The position numbers and the translations under genes are program-made. The notes below the pieces were generated by a model. The model was given only the letters and a program-made list of their open reading frames with translations. It made no database searches and was not told the origin of the DNA. From Leifsonia poae (GTDB taxonomy: Bacteria > Actinomycetota > Actinomycetes > Actinomycetales > Microbacteriaceae), in contig NZ_JAIHLP010000002.1 of NCBI RefSeq assembly GCF_020009625.1, forward strand, positions 2,914,001 through 2,978,000: a DNA stretch of 64,000 nucleotides. Direction: 5' to 3'. This document shows positions 7,583 through 15,828 of the stretch, piece after piece; within the stretch, counting starts at the first letter, position 1; each line of letters opens with the position of its first letter.

Positions 7583-9127
7583 ATGACGCAGCACACCCCC
7601 CTCCCCGACCCTGAGCCGACCGCGGGCATCATCGCGGAGTCCGCAGCCGACGGGGCCCCGAGCGCCCGGTCCGCCGACGGTCGGAGTGCGACTCCGACGG
7701 CCCTGCGGCGCGGACTGACCGCGCGGCACATCCGGTTCATGGCGCTCGGCTCGGCGATCGGCACCGGTCTCTTCTACGGTTCCGCCTCCGCCATCCAGAA
7801 GGCTGGGCCGGCTGTGCTGATCGCCTACATCATCGGTGGTCTCGCTGTCTTCATGGTGATGCGGGCGCTCGGTGAACTCGCCGTGCGGCATCCGGTCTCC
7901 GGGTCGTTCGGGCAGTACGCGGGCAAGTATCTGGGGCCGCGGGCCGGGTTCATCACCGGCTGGACGTATGCCTTCGAAATGCTCGTGGTGGCGCTGGCCG
8001 ACGTGACGGCGTTCGGCATCTACATGGGGTTCTGGTTTCCCGACATCCCCCGCTGGATCTGGGTGCTCGCCATCGTGTTCTTCATCGCTGCCCTCAACCT
8101 GTTCAGCGTGAAGGTGTTCGGCGAACTGGAGTTCTGGTTCTCGATCATCAAGGTCGTCGCGATCGTGGCGATGATCGTGGGCGGGATCGCGGTGATCGTG
8201 TTCGGGTTCGGCATCCAGACCGAGGGCGCATCCGGTGTGGGGGCGTTGTTCGACCCGTCGACGGGCGGGTTCGTCCCCAACGGGATCGAGGGGATCATCG
8301 CCTCCTTCGCCGTGGTGATGTTCGCGTTCGGCGGCATCGAGGTGATCGGGATCACCGCTGGTGAGGCCGCCGACCCCAAGACGGTGATCCCCAAGGCCAT
8401 CAACTCGGTGCCCCTGCGCATCCTGCTGTTCTACGTGCTGACTCTCGCCGTGATCATGATGATCGTGCCGTGGAACGCGATCGATGGCAGCCGCAGCCCT
8501 TTCGTGATGATCTTCGAGTCGGTCGGGATCCCGGCCGCGCCGTCCATCCTCAATGCGGTGGTGATCACGGCGGCGCTCTCCGCGATCAACAGCGACATCT
8601 TCGGCGCCGGACGCATGATGTTCGGCCTCGCACAGCAGGGGCACGCTCCGCGGGCGTTCGGCAAGACGACCGCGAACGGCGTCCCCTGGATGACCGTGAT
8701 CGTCATGGCTGCCGCACTGCTCGTCGGCGTCATACTGAACGCGGTCATGCCCGAGGGCATCTTTTTGGTGATCGCCTCGATCGCCACGTTCGCGACCGTG
8801 TGGGTGTGGCTGATGATCCTGCTCTCCCACCTCCGGATGAAACATCAGGTGCGTCGCGAGGGACGACTGCCGTCGGAGTTCCCGGTGCCGCTCTGGCCTG
8901 TCGCCTCCTACGTCGCTCTTGCGTTCGTGGTGTTCGTCATCGTCGTCCTCGGGCTTTTCGACGACACCAGGATCGCCCTCATCGTCGGTGCCGTCTGGCT
9001 CGCTCTGCTTCTGCTCGCCTACCGGTTGGCCGTTCGCGGCACCGGTCGCACTCCCGCCGACCTCGTCGACGAGACCGGGCCGATCACCCTCCCGAAGCGT
9101 CACCGCCCGTCTGGTCCCTCTCGCTGA
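7583..9127 (+). CDS. Amino-acid permease (APC superfamily, GABA/aromatic AAT type)
   Basis: 514 residues from ATG 7583, with GGAG 6 nt upstream; the frame is open further upstream across the previous gene but that part is not coding. The first membrane segment has the substrate-binding [16 protein letters not shown], typical of the AAT family (GabP, CycA, AnsP), followed by about 12 hydrophobic segments. It imports an amino acid by proton symport. The N-terminal ~45 residues are hydrophilic and variable. It is convergent with ptrB. Substrate not assignable. Confidence 0.88.
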   Translation: MTQHTPLPDPEPTAGIIAESAADGAPSARSADGRSATPTALRRGLTARHIRFMALGSAIGTGLFYGSASAIQKAGPAVLIAYIIGGLAVFMVMRALGELAVRHPVSGSFGQYAGKYLGPRAGFITGWTYAFEMLVVALADVTAFGIYMGFWFPDIPRWIWVLAIVFFIAALNLFSVKVFGELEFWFSIIKVVAIVAMIVGGIAVIVFGFGIQTEGASGVGALFDPSTGGFVPNGIEGIIASFAVVMFAFGGIEVIGITAGEAADPKTVIPKAINSVPLRILLFYVLTLAVIMMIVPWNAIDGSRSPFVMIFESVGIPAAPSILNAVVITAALSAINSDIFGAGRMMFGLAQQGHAPRAFGKTTANGVPWMTVIVMAAALLVGVILNAVMPEGIFLVIASIATFATVWVWLMILLSHLRMKHQVRREGRLPSEFPVPLWPVASYVALAFVVFVIVVLGLFDDTRIALIVGAVWLALLLLAYRLAVRGTGRTPADLVDETGPITLPKRHRPSGPSR

Positions 9128-9131
9128 GTCT

Positions 9132-9200
9132 CCCGGCCGGGCACACGAACACTCCGCGGACCCGGCCGGGCGGACCCGGCGGCGCGGAGACCCGGCCGGG
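9132..9200. repeat. Three CCCGGCCGGG palindromes at ~30-bp spacing in a convergent gap (family C)
   Basis: Perfect 10-bp palindromes start at 9132, 9161 and 9191 (spacings 29 and 30). CTCCGCG (9152) and CGCGGAG (9183) flank the middle one and can form a larger hairpin. The array fills the gap between the permease and oligopeptidase B stop codons and could act as a bidirectional transcription end. Confidence 0.65.
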
Positions 9201-9204
9201 CGGA

Positions 9205-11352
9205 CTACTCGCCGGTCGGGTGGGCGCCGACCGCGTCGATGAGCCATGCGTAGGCGAACGCCCGCTCGCGCCAGGCCGAGTACCGGCCCGAGACACCGCC
9301 GTGGCCGGCCGCCATCTCGATCTTGAGCAGCGCATCCGCCCCCACCTCGCGCAGCCGCGCCACCCACTTCGCCGGCTCCACGTAGAGAACACGGGTGTCG
9401 TTGAGGCTGGTCACGGCGAGGATGCGCGGATAGTGCGTCTCGTGCACGTTCTCCAGCGGCGAGTACGACTTCATGTAGGCGTAGACCTCGGGGTCGTGCA
9501 GGGGGTCGCCCCACTCGTCCCACTCGATCACGGTCAGCGGCAGCGACGGGTCGAGGATGCTCGTCAGCGGGTCCACGAACGGCACCTCGGCGAGGATGCC
9601 CGAGAAGTATTTCGGCGCCAGGTTCGCCACCGCGCCCATCAGCAGGCCGCCCGCGCTTCCGCCCTGCGCGGCCAGCCGGTCGGGGGTCGTCCAGCCCGTG
9701 TCGATGAGGTGGCGTGCGCTGTCGACGAAGTCGGTGAACGTGTTCTTCTTGTGCAGCTTCTTGCCGTGCTCGTACCAGAGCCGGCCGAGCTCACCGCCGC
9801 CGCGCACATGCGCAATGGCGAAAACGATGCCGCGATCGAGCAGGCTCAGCCTCGGGATGCCGAACGACGGGTCCATGCTCGCCTCGTATGACCCGTACCC
9901 GTACAGCACCAGGGGCGCAGCTTCGCCCGGTGTCACCAGGTCGCGGCGGTAGACCAGCGAGATCGGGACGCGCGTGCCGTCTTTCGCGGTCGCCCACTCC
10001 CGCCGCTGCTCGAACAGGGCGGGGTCGAACTCGCCGAGCACGGCCTGCTGTTTGCGCAACCGGAGTTCGCCGCTGCGCACGTCGTAGTCGTACACGGTCG
10101 ACGGCGTGACGAAGCTGCCGTAGCCGAGGCGCAGTGTCGGCTGGGTCCATTCCGGGTTGCCGCCGACGCCGACGGTGAACAGTTCTTCGTCGAAGTGGAG
10201 CTCGTGCGGGGTGTCGTCGCCGTCGCCGAGTTTCTCGGGCACGCGGGCGACGGCCACGCGGGTCGACCCGTCCCGGCGGTATTCGATGGCGACGAAGTCG
10301 CGGAACGCGTCGACGCCTTCGAGGCGAACCTGCGGGTCGTGGGGGAGCAGGACGCGCCGCGGTCCGTTCGGGTCGTCGGCGGCCACGCTCACGAGCTCGA
10401 AGTTCACCGCGTCGCGGTTGTGCACGATGAGCAGCCGGTCGCTGTCACCGACCACGACATGGTCGATGTCGTATTCGACGCCCTCCTCCCGCGGCCATAC
10501 GACGGTGAACTGGCCGGTCGGGTCGTCCGAGCGCAGCAGCCAGGCCTCGCTGGTGATGTTCGATCCGGCCTCGATCACCAGGTAGCGACGGCTGCGGGTG
10601 AGCCCGACACCGATCCAATACCGCTCGTCCGGCTCGTGGAACACCGTGACGTCTCCGCTGTCTGCGCCGTCTAAGGCCGGCGCGGTGCCGGCCGGGTGCC
10701 GCCACACGGTGTCCGGCCGCCAGGCGTCGTCGACCGTCGTGTAGAAGACGAACTCACCACTCTGGTCGAACAGCGCGCCCGAGCTGGTGTCCGGGATCTC
10801 GTCCGGGAACACGATCCCGTCGTCGATCAGCGACCGGATGCGGATCGTGTACCGCTCGTCGCCTTCGGTGTCTACCGCCCAGAGCAGCCGCGTGCCGTCC
10901 GCGCTCACGTCGAAGCTGCCGAGCGAGTAGAAGTCGTGCCCCTCCGCCTCGAGGTTGTCGTCGAGCAGGATCTGTTCGCCGGGGAGTCCGGCCCGCTGGG
11001 TCTCTTCGTCGAGTGTCGGCGGCTCCCAGTCGTCGGCGTCGGCGATGGGTGCGCGGCAGTGGATGCCGTATTGCCGGCCCTCCACCGTTCGCGTGTAATA
11101 CCACCAGTCGCCTTCGCGTGTTGGAACGCTCAGGTCGGTCTCTCGGGTGCGTCCTTTGATCTCTTCGAAGATCTGCTCCCGGAGCAGGCCGAGGTGGTCG
11201 GTGCGTGCGTTGGTGTACGCGTTCTCCTCGTGCAGGTGGGCGAGCACCGCCGGGTCGTCCTTGTCGCGCAGCCACTCGTAGTCGTCGATGTACACATCGC
11301 CGTGCTGCACGCGTTCGGTCGGCTTCTTCGCTGTCTGCGGCGGCTTGATCAT
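9205..11352 (-). CDS. ptrB: Oligopeptidase B (prolyl oligopeptidase family, S9A)
   Basis: 715 residues, the usual length for PtrB. A seven-bladed propeller precedes the alpha/beta hydrolase domain. The catalytic Ser is in GGSAGGLLMG and the His in AAGHGGVSGR near the C-terminus; the VLYGYGSYE oxyanion segment is also visible. It cleaves short peptides after basic residues in the cytoplasm. TAGCCT ends 6 nt before the ATG (minus strand), so it may have its own leaderless promoter, although the FUSC gene ends only 4 bp upstream and could also read through. Confidence 0.92.
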   Translation of the reverse strand: MIKPPQTAKKPTERVQHGDVYIDDYEWLRDKDDPAVLAHLHEENAYTNARTDHLGLLREQIFEEIKGRTRETDLSVPTREGDWWYYTRTVEGRQYGIHCRAPIADADDWEPPTLDEETQRAGLPGEQILLDDNLEAEGHDFYSLGSFDVSADGTRLLWAVDTEGDERYTIRIRSLIDDGIVFPDEIPDTSSGALFDQSGEFVFYTTVDDAWRPDTVWRHPAGTAPALDGADSGDVTVFHEPDERYWIGVGLTRSRRYLVIEAGSNITSEAWLLRSDDPTGQFTVVWPREEGVEYDIDHVVVGDSDRLLIVHNRDAVNFELVSVAADDPNGPRRVLLPHDPQVRLEGVDAFRDFVAIEYRRDGSTRVAVARVPEKLGDGDDTPHELHFDEELFTVGVGGNPEWTQPTLRLGYGSFVTPSTVYDYDVRSGELRLRKQQAVLGEFDPALFEQRREWATAKDGTRVPISLVYRRDLVTPGEAAPLVLYGYGSYEASMDPSFGIPRLSLLDRGIVFAIAHVRGGGELGRLWYEHGKKLHKKNTFTDFVDSARHLIDTGWTTPDRLAAQGGSAGGLLMGAVANLAPKYFSGILAEVPFVDPLTSILDPSLPLTVIEWDEWGDPLHDPEVYAYMKSYSPLENVHETHYPRILAVTSLNDTRVLYVEPAKWVARLREVGADALLKIEMAAGHGGVSGRYSAWRERAFAYAWLIDAVGAHPTGE

Positions 11353-11356
11353 GCGT

Positions 11357-12907
11357 TCAGGCTACCGGCGGCCCGAGCGCGGCGCGAAGTGCCTGGAGTG
11401 CGCCGAGGATGCGGTCGAAGTCCGCCGGCGCCGCCAGGCTCTGCCGCGCGGTGCGGATGGCGTCGCGCAGTCGTGCCCGCTCGGTCGCGGGGTCGGCCTC
11501 GCCTGCACCTGTCGCGGCCGGTGGGGCGTCGCCTCGCGCCCCCGCCGCGAGGCGGCGGTCGAGGGTGTCCGGAAGCGCCGCCGCCGCTTCGATGCAGTCG
11601 ATCGGGCGGGCGTGCCGCCGGTGCCGATACACGGCTCGATGAGCGCGGTGCGCCGGAGCCAGCTGCTCCAGTCGGTCCACCGAGGCGCGAAAGGCGGCTG
11701 CCCGCTCCGCGCGGCTCGTCGGCGCGGCGTCATCGGGCGGTGGTGCGAAGACGGCGGTGAGCGCCAGCAGCGCCTCCGAGAGCCGTTTGCGCACCACATC
11801 CGCGCTGCGCACCGGCAGGAGGAACCAGCTGGCGGCGATGCCGAGAGCGGCCCCGGCGACGATCGCGAGCATCCGCTCCCCGAGCATCAGGCCGATCTCG
11901 CCGGCGTCGGCCGGGGCCGTTCCGAGCAGGCCTTGCAGCATCGTCAGCACCAGCGTGATGGTGAGCGCCCAATATGCGTAGCTGTATTCCCGCAGCCAGG
12001 TGCCGAGGAAGAGCGCGGCGAAGATCACGGCGACGGCGCTGAATCCGGTCGGCTCCACCACGAACGTCAGGGCGACGGCACCGACGGTGCCGACGAGCGC
12101 CCCTCCCAGACGAAGCGCGCTCTTGTAGACCACGTCGCCGCGCCCCCGGTTGCCGGAGCACACGATGAACGCCGTGAATACGGTCCACATCGAATGCTCC
12201 GGGAACAGGATCCTGCCGACGATGAAGGCGGCGGTCAGCGCGACCGCCAGCTGCAACGCCATCCGTGTGCTCGCCGGCAGCGCGCGAGACCGCTTCGCCC
12301 CCGCACTCGGGCGTGGGGTCGCGCCGCGCCGCGACGAATCCTCAGGCGCCACGGCGCGACCCCGTGTCGGCGCGGCAGCCGCGACGGAACCGGCGCGCCC
12401 GACCGTGAGAAGCGCTCCGAGGTCGCGGAACAGCCACACCCACAGGATCGCGACCACGGATGCGCCGACGAGCATCAGCAGGTCGAGCCACCATCGTCCG
12501 GTGTGCGGCGGTGCGGTCGGGGCCACCAGGATCGCCACGAACGGCAGGGTGATCAGTGCGCCGGCCCGCGAGGCGCGTTCGCCGAATCGACGCATCCAGA
12601 TCGGCAACGACATCCCGGCTACGAACGCCGCCGCGCCGACCGCCGGCAGCGCCACGAGCAGCCAGCCGACGGCCGCCGCCGCGAGGCCGACCACCGGAAG
12701 CAGCGCCGACGTTCGCAGGAATTCCGCGCGGTCTGCGAAGGTGCGACGGGAGAGCGTGAGTGCGATCACCGTGGCGAACAGGGCGGTGGAGTATCCGGAG
12801 CCGACGGCCACCGCGATCCCCCACATCGTCGCGCAGGCGCCGATGGCGGCGCCGACGCTGCACATCGCCGTCACGCCGGCCATGCCGAAGCGCGAGAGAG
12901 TACGCAA
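11357..12907 (-). CDS. FUSC-family membrane protein (aromatic-acid exporter-like)
   Basis: 516 residues starting at a TTG (12907); an ATG at 12883 is the alternative. Two blocks of closely spaced membrane helices are separated by a cytoplasmic linker rich in Arg/Ala/Pro. The second block carries the FUSC pattern AFIVGRILFPEHSMWTVFTAF. The C-terminal ~130 residues are soluble and helical. FUSC/YccS/AaeB proteins export aromatic carboxylates. It is divergent from a MarR regulator, a usual arrangement for efflux control. Confidence 0.78.
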   Translation of the reverse strand: MRTLSRFGMAGVTAMCSVGAAIGACATMWGIAVAVGSGYSTALFATVIALTLSRRTFADRAEFLRTSALLPVVGLAAAAVGWLLVALPAVGAAAFVAGMSLPIWMRRFGERASRAGALITLPFVAILVAPTAPPHTGRWWLDLLMLVGASVVAILWVWLFRDLGALLTVGRAGSVAAAAPTRGRAVAPEDSSRRGATPRPSAGAKRSRALPASTRMALQLAVALTAAFIVGRILFPEHSMWTVFTAFIVCSGNRGRGDVVYKSALRLGGALVGTVGAVALTFVVEPTGFSAVAVIFAALFLGTWLREYSYAYWALTITLVLTMLQGLLGTAPADAGEIGLMLGERMLAIVAGAALGIAASWFLLPVRSADVVRKRLSEALLALTAVFAPPPDDAAPTSRAERAAAFRASVDRLEQLAPAHRAHRAVYRHRRHARPIDCIEAAAALPDTLDRRLAAGARGDAPPAATGAGEADPATERARLRDAIRTARQSLAAPADFDRILGALQALRAALGPPVA

Positions 12908-12923
12908 AGGCTTATCTTCTCAT

Positions 12924-12945
12924 CCGTTGTTTTCCTAAAGAACGG
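12924..12945. promoter_or_regulatory. Candidate MarR operator in the FUSC/MarR divergent promoter
   Basis: Inverted repeat CCGTTGTT / AAGAACGG (one internal mismatch) spanning 22 bp, centred in the 71-bp region between the FUSC and MarR starts. A second feature, GTGATA repeated at 12955 and 12969, lies next to a TAATAC -10-like box. The region is clearly more AT-rich than its surroundings. Binding is inferred. Confidence 0.45.
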
Positions 12946-12978
12946 CAGTACACGGTGATAATACTAAGTGATAGCGTA

Positions 12979-13449
12979 ATGATTGTGACCGACGATCCAC
13001 TCGAAACCGCCGTGCTGGTGCGTCGAGGTGTCAGCAGCCTTTCGCGTGTGCTCCGCGGCAAACGCCCCTCGCGACTCAGCCTCAACAAACTGAGCGTGCT
13101 CGGGCACCTCTACCGCGCTGGTCCCCTCGCCATGGGCGCCCTCGCGGCCGCCGATGGGGTGCAGCCGCAGGCGCTCACTCGCGTCGCCGCCCAGCTGGAG
13201 GAGGCCGGCCTCGTCGACCGCACCACCGACCCGCTCGATCGCCGGCGTTCTCTTCTGCAGCTCACCGAGCGTGGTGTCGAGGCGCTCGGCGAGTCGATGC
13301 GCCCGCGCGACGAATGGCTCGCGGTCCGGCTGGCCGACCTCTCGCCGACGGAGCGCGGCGTTCTGCGGCTGGCCGCCGCCCTGCTGGACGAGCTTGCGGC
13401 GCCCTCGCCTGATCCGGCCGCCGCGCGAGTCGCTAGGGTGAACGAATGA
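12979..13449 (+). CDS. MarR-family transcriptional regulator
   Basis: 156 residues from ATG 12979, the first start after the AT-rich promoter. The winged helix includes LSVLGHLYRAGPLAMGALAAADGVQPQALTR and the wing TTDPLDRRRSLLQLTERG, with the DxRR wing motif of the family. The last codons overlap the GH13 start (ATGA). It probably represses the divergent FUSC exporter and itself in response to an aromatic ligand; a role for the downstream glucosidase is less clear. Confidence 0.88.
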   Translation: MIVTDDPLETAVLVRRGVSSLSRVLRGKRPSRLSLNKLSVLGHLYRAGPLAMGALAAADGVQPQALTRVAAQLEEAGLVDRTTDPLDRRRSLLQLTERGVEALGESMRPRDEWLAVRLADLSPTERGVLRLAAALLDELAAPSPDPAAARVARVNE

Positions 13450-15149
13450 GCGACAAATGGTGGCATTCCGCGGTCGTCTACCAGATCTACCCGCGCAGCT
13501 TCGCCGATGCGAACGGTGACGGCGTGGGAGACCTGCGGGGTGTCATCGACCATCTCGATCACCTCGTCGAGCTCGGCATCGACGTGGTCTGGCTGTCGCC
13601 CATCTACGCCTCCCCGCACGATGACAACGGCTACGACATCAGTGACTACCGCGCCATCGATCCCGCCTTCGGCACGTTCGCCGACTTCGACGAACTGCTG
13701 GAGGGGCTGCACGCGCGCGGCATCAAGCTGGTGATGGATCTCGTGGTCAACCACACCTCCGACGAGCACCCGTGGTTCGTCGAATCGGCGAGCAGCATCG
13801 ACAGCCCGAAACGCGATTGGTACTGGTGGCGCGCGCCCCGCGACGGTGCGACGGCCGGCGAACCCGGTTCCGAGCCGAACAACTGGGGTTCGTTCTTCTC
13901 CGGTTCGGCCTGGCAGCTCGACCCCGCCAGCGGCGAGTACTACCTGCACCTCTTCTCGCGCAAGCAGCCCGACCTCAATTGGGAGAACCCGGCCGTTCGG
14001 GATGCGGTCTACGAGATGATGAATTGGTGGCTCGACCGCGGGGTCGACGGTTTCCGCATGGATGTGATCAACCTCATCTCGAAGGTTCCGAGCCTGCCCG
14101 ACGGCGCCGTCGCCCCGGGCGCGCTGTTCGGCGACGGGTACCCGTTCTACGGGCAGGGGCCGCGCATCCACGAGTTCCTGCATGAGATGCACGAGCGCGT
14201 GTTCGCCGGCCGGGACGACCGCTATCTGACCGTGGGCGAGATGCCCGGCGTCACCGTCGACGAGGCCCGCCTGTTCACCGACCCGTCCCGCGGCGAGCTC
14301 GACATGGTGTTCCAGTTCGAGCATGTCGACCTCGACCACGGGCCGGGCGGAAAATGGGATCACCGTGAGGCCTCCGTGCTCGACCTCAAGAAGTCGTTCG
14401 GCAAATGGCAGGACGGTCTCGCCGAGACCGGTTGGAACAGCCTCTACTGGAACAACCACGACCAGCCCCGGGTCGTCAGCCGGTTCGGCGATGACGGCGC
14501 CCGGCGTCGCGATTCGGCCACGGCGCTCGCCACGGTGCTGCACCTGCAGCGCGGAACGCCGTACATCTACCAGGGCGAAGAGCTCGGGATGGCCAATGTG
14601 CCGTTCGAGGGGATCGCCGACTTCCGCGACATCGAGTCGCTCAACCACTACGCCGAGGCGGTCGGCGTTCTCGGCGCAGACCCTGCCGATGTGCTCGCCG
14701 CGTTGCGCCGCACCAGTCGCGACAACGCGCGTACGCCCGTGCAGTGGTCGGCCGAAGCGAACGCCGGTTTCACGACAGGAACTCCCTGGATCGCCCCGAA
14801 TCCCGACTTCGTTCGGGTCAACGCGGTCGCCGAGAGGTCCGATCCGCAGTCGGTGTTCGCGTACTACCGGGCACTGATCGATCTGCGCCACCGGGAGGCG
14901 GTCGTCGCCGACGGGAGCCTGCAGCTGGTGCTGCGCGAGCATCCGCAGCTCTTCGCGTTCACGCGCGAGCTGAACGGCGTGCGGCTCCTCGTGCTGGTGA
15001 ACCTCAGCGGCGAACCCGCCGAATACGAGCTGCCTTCGGCCGCGGAGTGGGTGGGCGCGGAGTTCGTGCTCGGCAATCTGCCGAACGGCACGCGCGCCGT
15101 CGACGGTTCGCTTGCGCCGTGGCAGGCGTTGGTGCTTCGCACCGCCTGA
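13446..15149 (+). CDS. GH13 alpha-glucosidase / oligo-1,6-glucosidase
   Basis: 567 residues. GH13 regions in order: YQIYPRSFADANGDGVGDL near the N-terminus, the DLVVNHTSDEHPWF block, the nucleophile Asp in GFRMDVIN, the acid/base Glu in TVGEMPG and the third Asp in NNHDQPR. The QPDLNWENPAVR segment is typical of intracellular alpha-glucosidases acting on short malto- or isomalto-oligosaccharides or sucrose. No signal peptide. TAGGGT ends 6 nt before the ATG inside the MarR gene, so it may also have its own leaderless promoter. Confidence 0.92.
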   Translation: MSDKWWHSAVVYQIYPRSFADANGDGVGDLRGVIDHLDHLVELGIDVVWLSPIYASPHDDNGYDISDYRAIDPAFGTFADFDELLEGLHARGIKLVMDLVVNHTSDEHPWFVESASSIDSPKRDWYWWRAPRDGATAGEPGSEPNNWGSFFSGSAWQLDPASGEYYLHLFSRKQPDLNWENPAVRDAVYEMMNWWLDRGVDGFRMDVINLISKVPSLPDGAVAPGALFGDGYPFYGQGPRIHEFLHEMHERVFAGRDDRYLTVGEMPGVTVDEARLFTDPSRGELDMVFQFEHVDLDHGPGGKWDHREASVLDLKKSFGKWQDGLAETGWNSLYWNNHDQPRVVSRFGDDGARRRDSATALATVLHLQRGTPYIYQGEELGMANVPFEGIADFRDIESLNHYAEAVGVLGADPADVLAALRRTSRDNARTPVQWSAEANAGFTTGTPWIAPNPDFVRVNAVAERSDPQSVFAYYRALIDLRHREAVVADGSLQLVLREHPQLFAFTRELNGVRLLVLVNLSGEPAEYELPSAAEWVGAEFVLGNLPNGTRAVDGSLAPWQALVLRTA

Positions 15150-15173
15150 CGCCGCCGAAGCGGGGCTGAGGGC

Positions 15174-15758
15174 TCAGACCTCGAACGCCTCGCGCAGAAA
15201 AGAGGCCACGAACAGGTCGAAGGCGGCGACGGTCCTGGTGTGGTCACCGCTGAGGAGGAAGCCGAAGTGCAGGCCGGCCGCGGTGTCGGCGAGCCAGTGG
15301 GCGAGCACCGCGGAGCGTTCGGTCTCGACGCCCTGGCCGACGAGCCAGGCTGCCACCGCGTCCCGCCACCGGGTGAAGGAGAGCGTGATGCGTTCGCCGA
15401 TGTCGGGGTCGATCGGTTCTAGGGCGCCGGCCTCGAATTGCAGGCGCATCCCGGTGCGGTTGTCGTCGCGCAGCGAATGCCGGAACGACTCCTTGTACCA
15501 ATCGGCGAACTGGATGCGGTCGAACGCGGCGAGATCGACATCGGCGACACCGTCACTGTGCTGCCGCACCCCTTCTTCGAGGATCGCGTCGATCATCTCC
15601 TGCCGGGAACCGAAGTGGTACACGAAGGAGTACGTGCTCACGCCGAGCGCGCCCGCGAGACTGCGGAAGGTCATCCGCGACAGAGGTTCGGTCGCGACGT
15701 GGTCCATGATGCGGCCGAGCAGCTCAGGCTTCCGATTCGGATCAGGTGTGCGTCCCAC
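15174..15758 (-). CDS. TetR-family transcriptional regulator
   Basis: 194 residues from a GTG at 15758. The GTG is chosen because TATTGT ends exactly 6 nt upstream, the leaderless arrangement seen repeatedly in this window; longer frames run into the PBP gene. The HTH reads MTFRSLAGALGVSTYSFVYHFGSRQEMIDAIL, the TetR signature. The C-terminal ligand domain is unassigned. It is convergent with the GH13 gene; no obvious target is adjacent. Confidence 0.82.
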   Translation of the reverse strand: MGRTPDPNRKPELLGRIMDHVATEPLSRMTFRSLAGALGVSTYSFVYHFGSRQEMIDAILEEGVRQHSDGVADVDLAAFDRIQFADWYKESFRHSLRDDNRTGMRLQFEAGALEPIDPDIGERITLSFTRWRDAVAAWLVGQGVETERSAVLAHWLADTAAGLHFGFLLSGDHTRTVAAFDLFVASFLREAFEV

Positions 15759-15828
15759 ATCACCACAATAGGCGACGCGTCTTCGGTGCAGCCGGGCAAT
15801 TCGGGCGGTCGGCCGGGTGGCCGCCGCC

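Noticed and set aside
7220..9523. Minus-strand open frame of 767 codons
   Set aside because: Antisense to the amino-acid permease, with His/Asp/Glu-rich composition produced by complementing hydrophobic codons.
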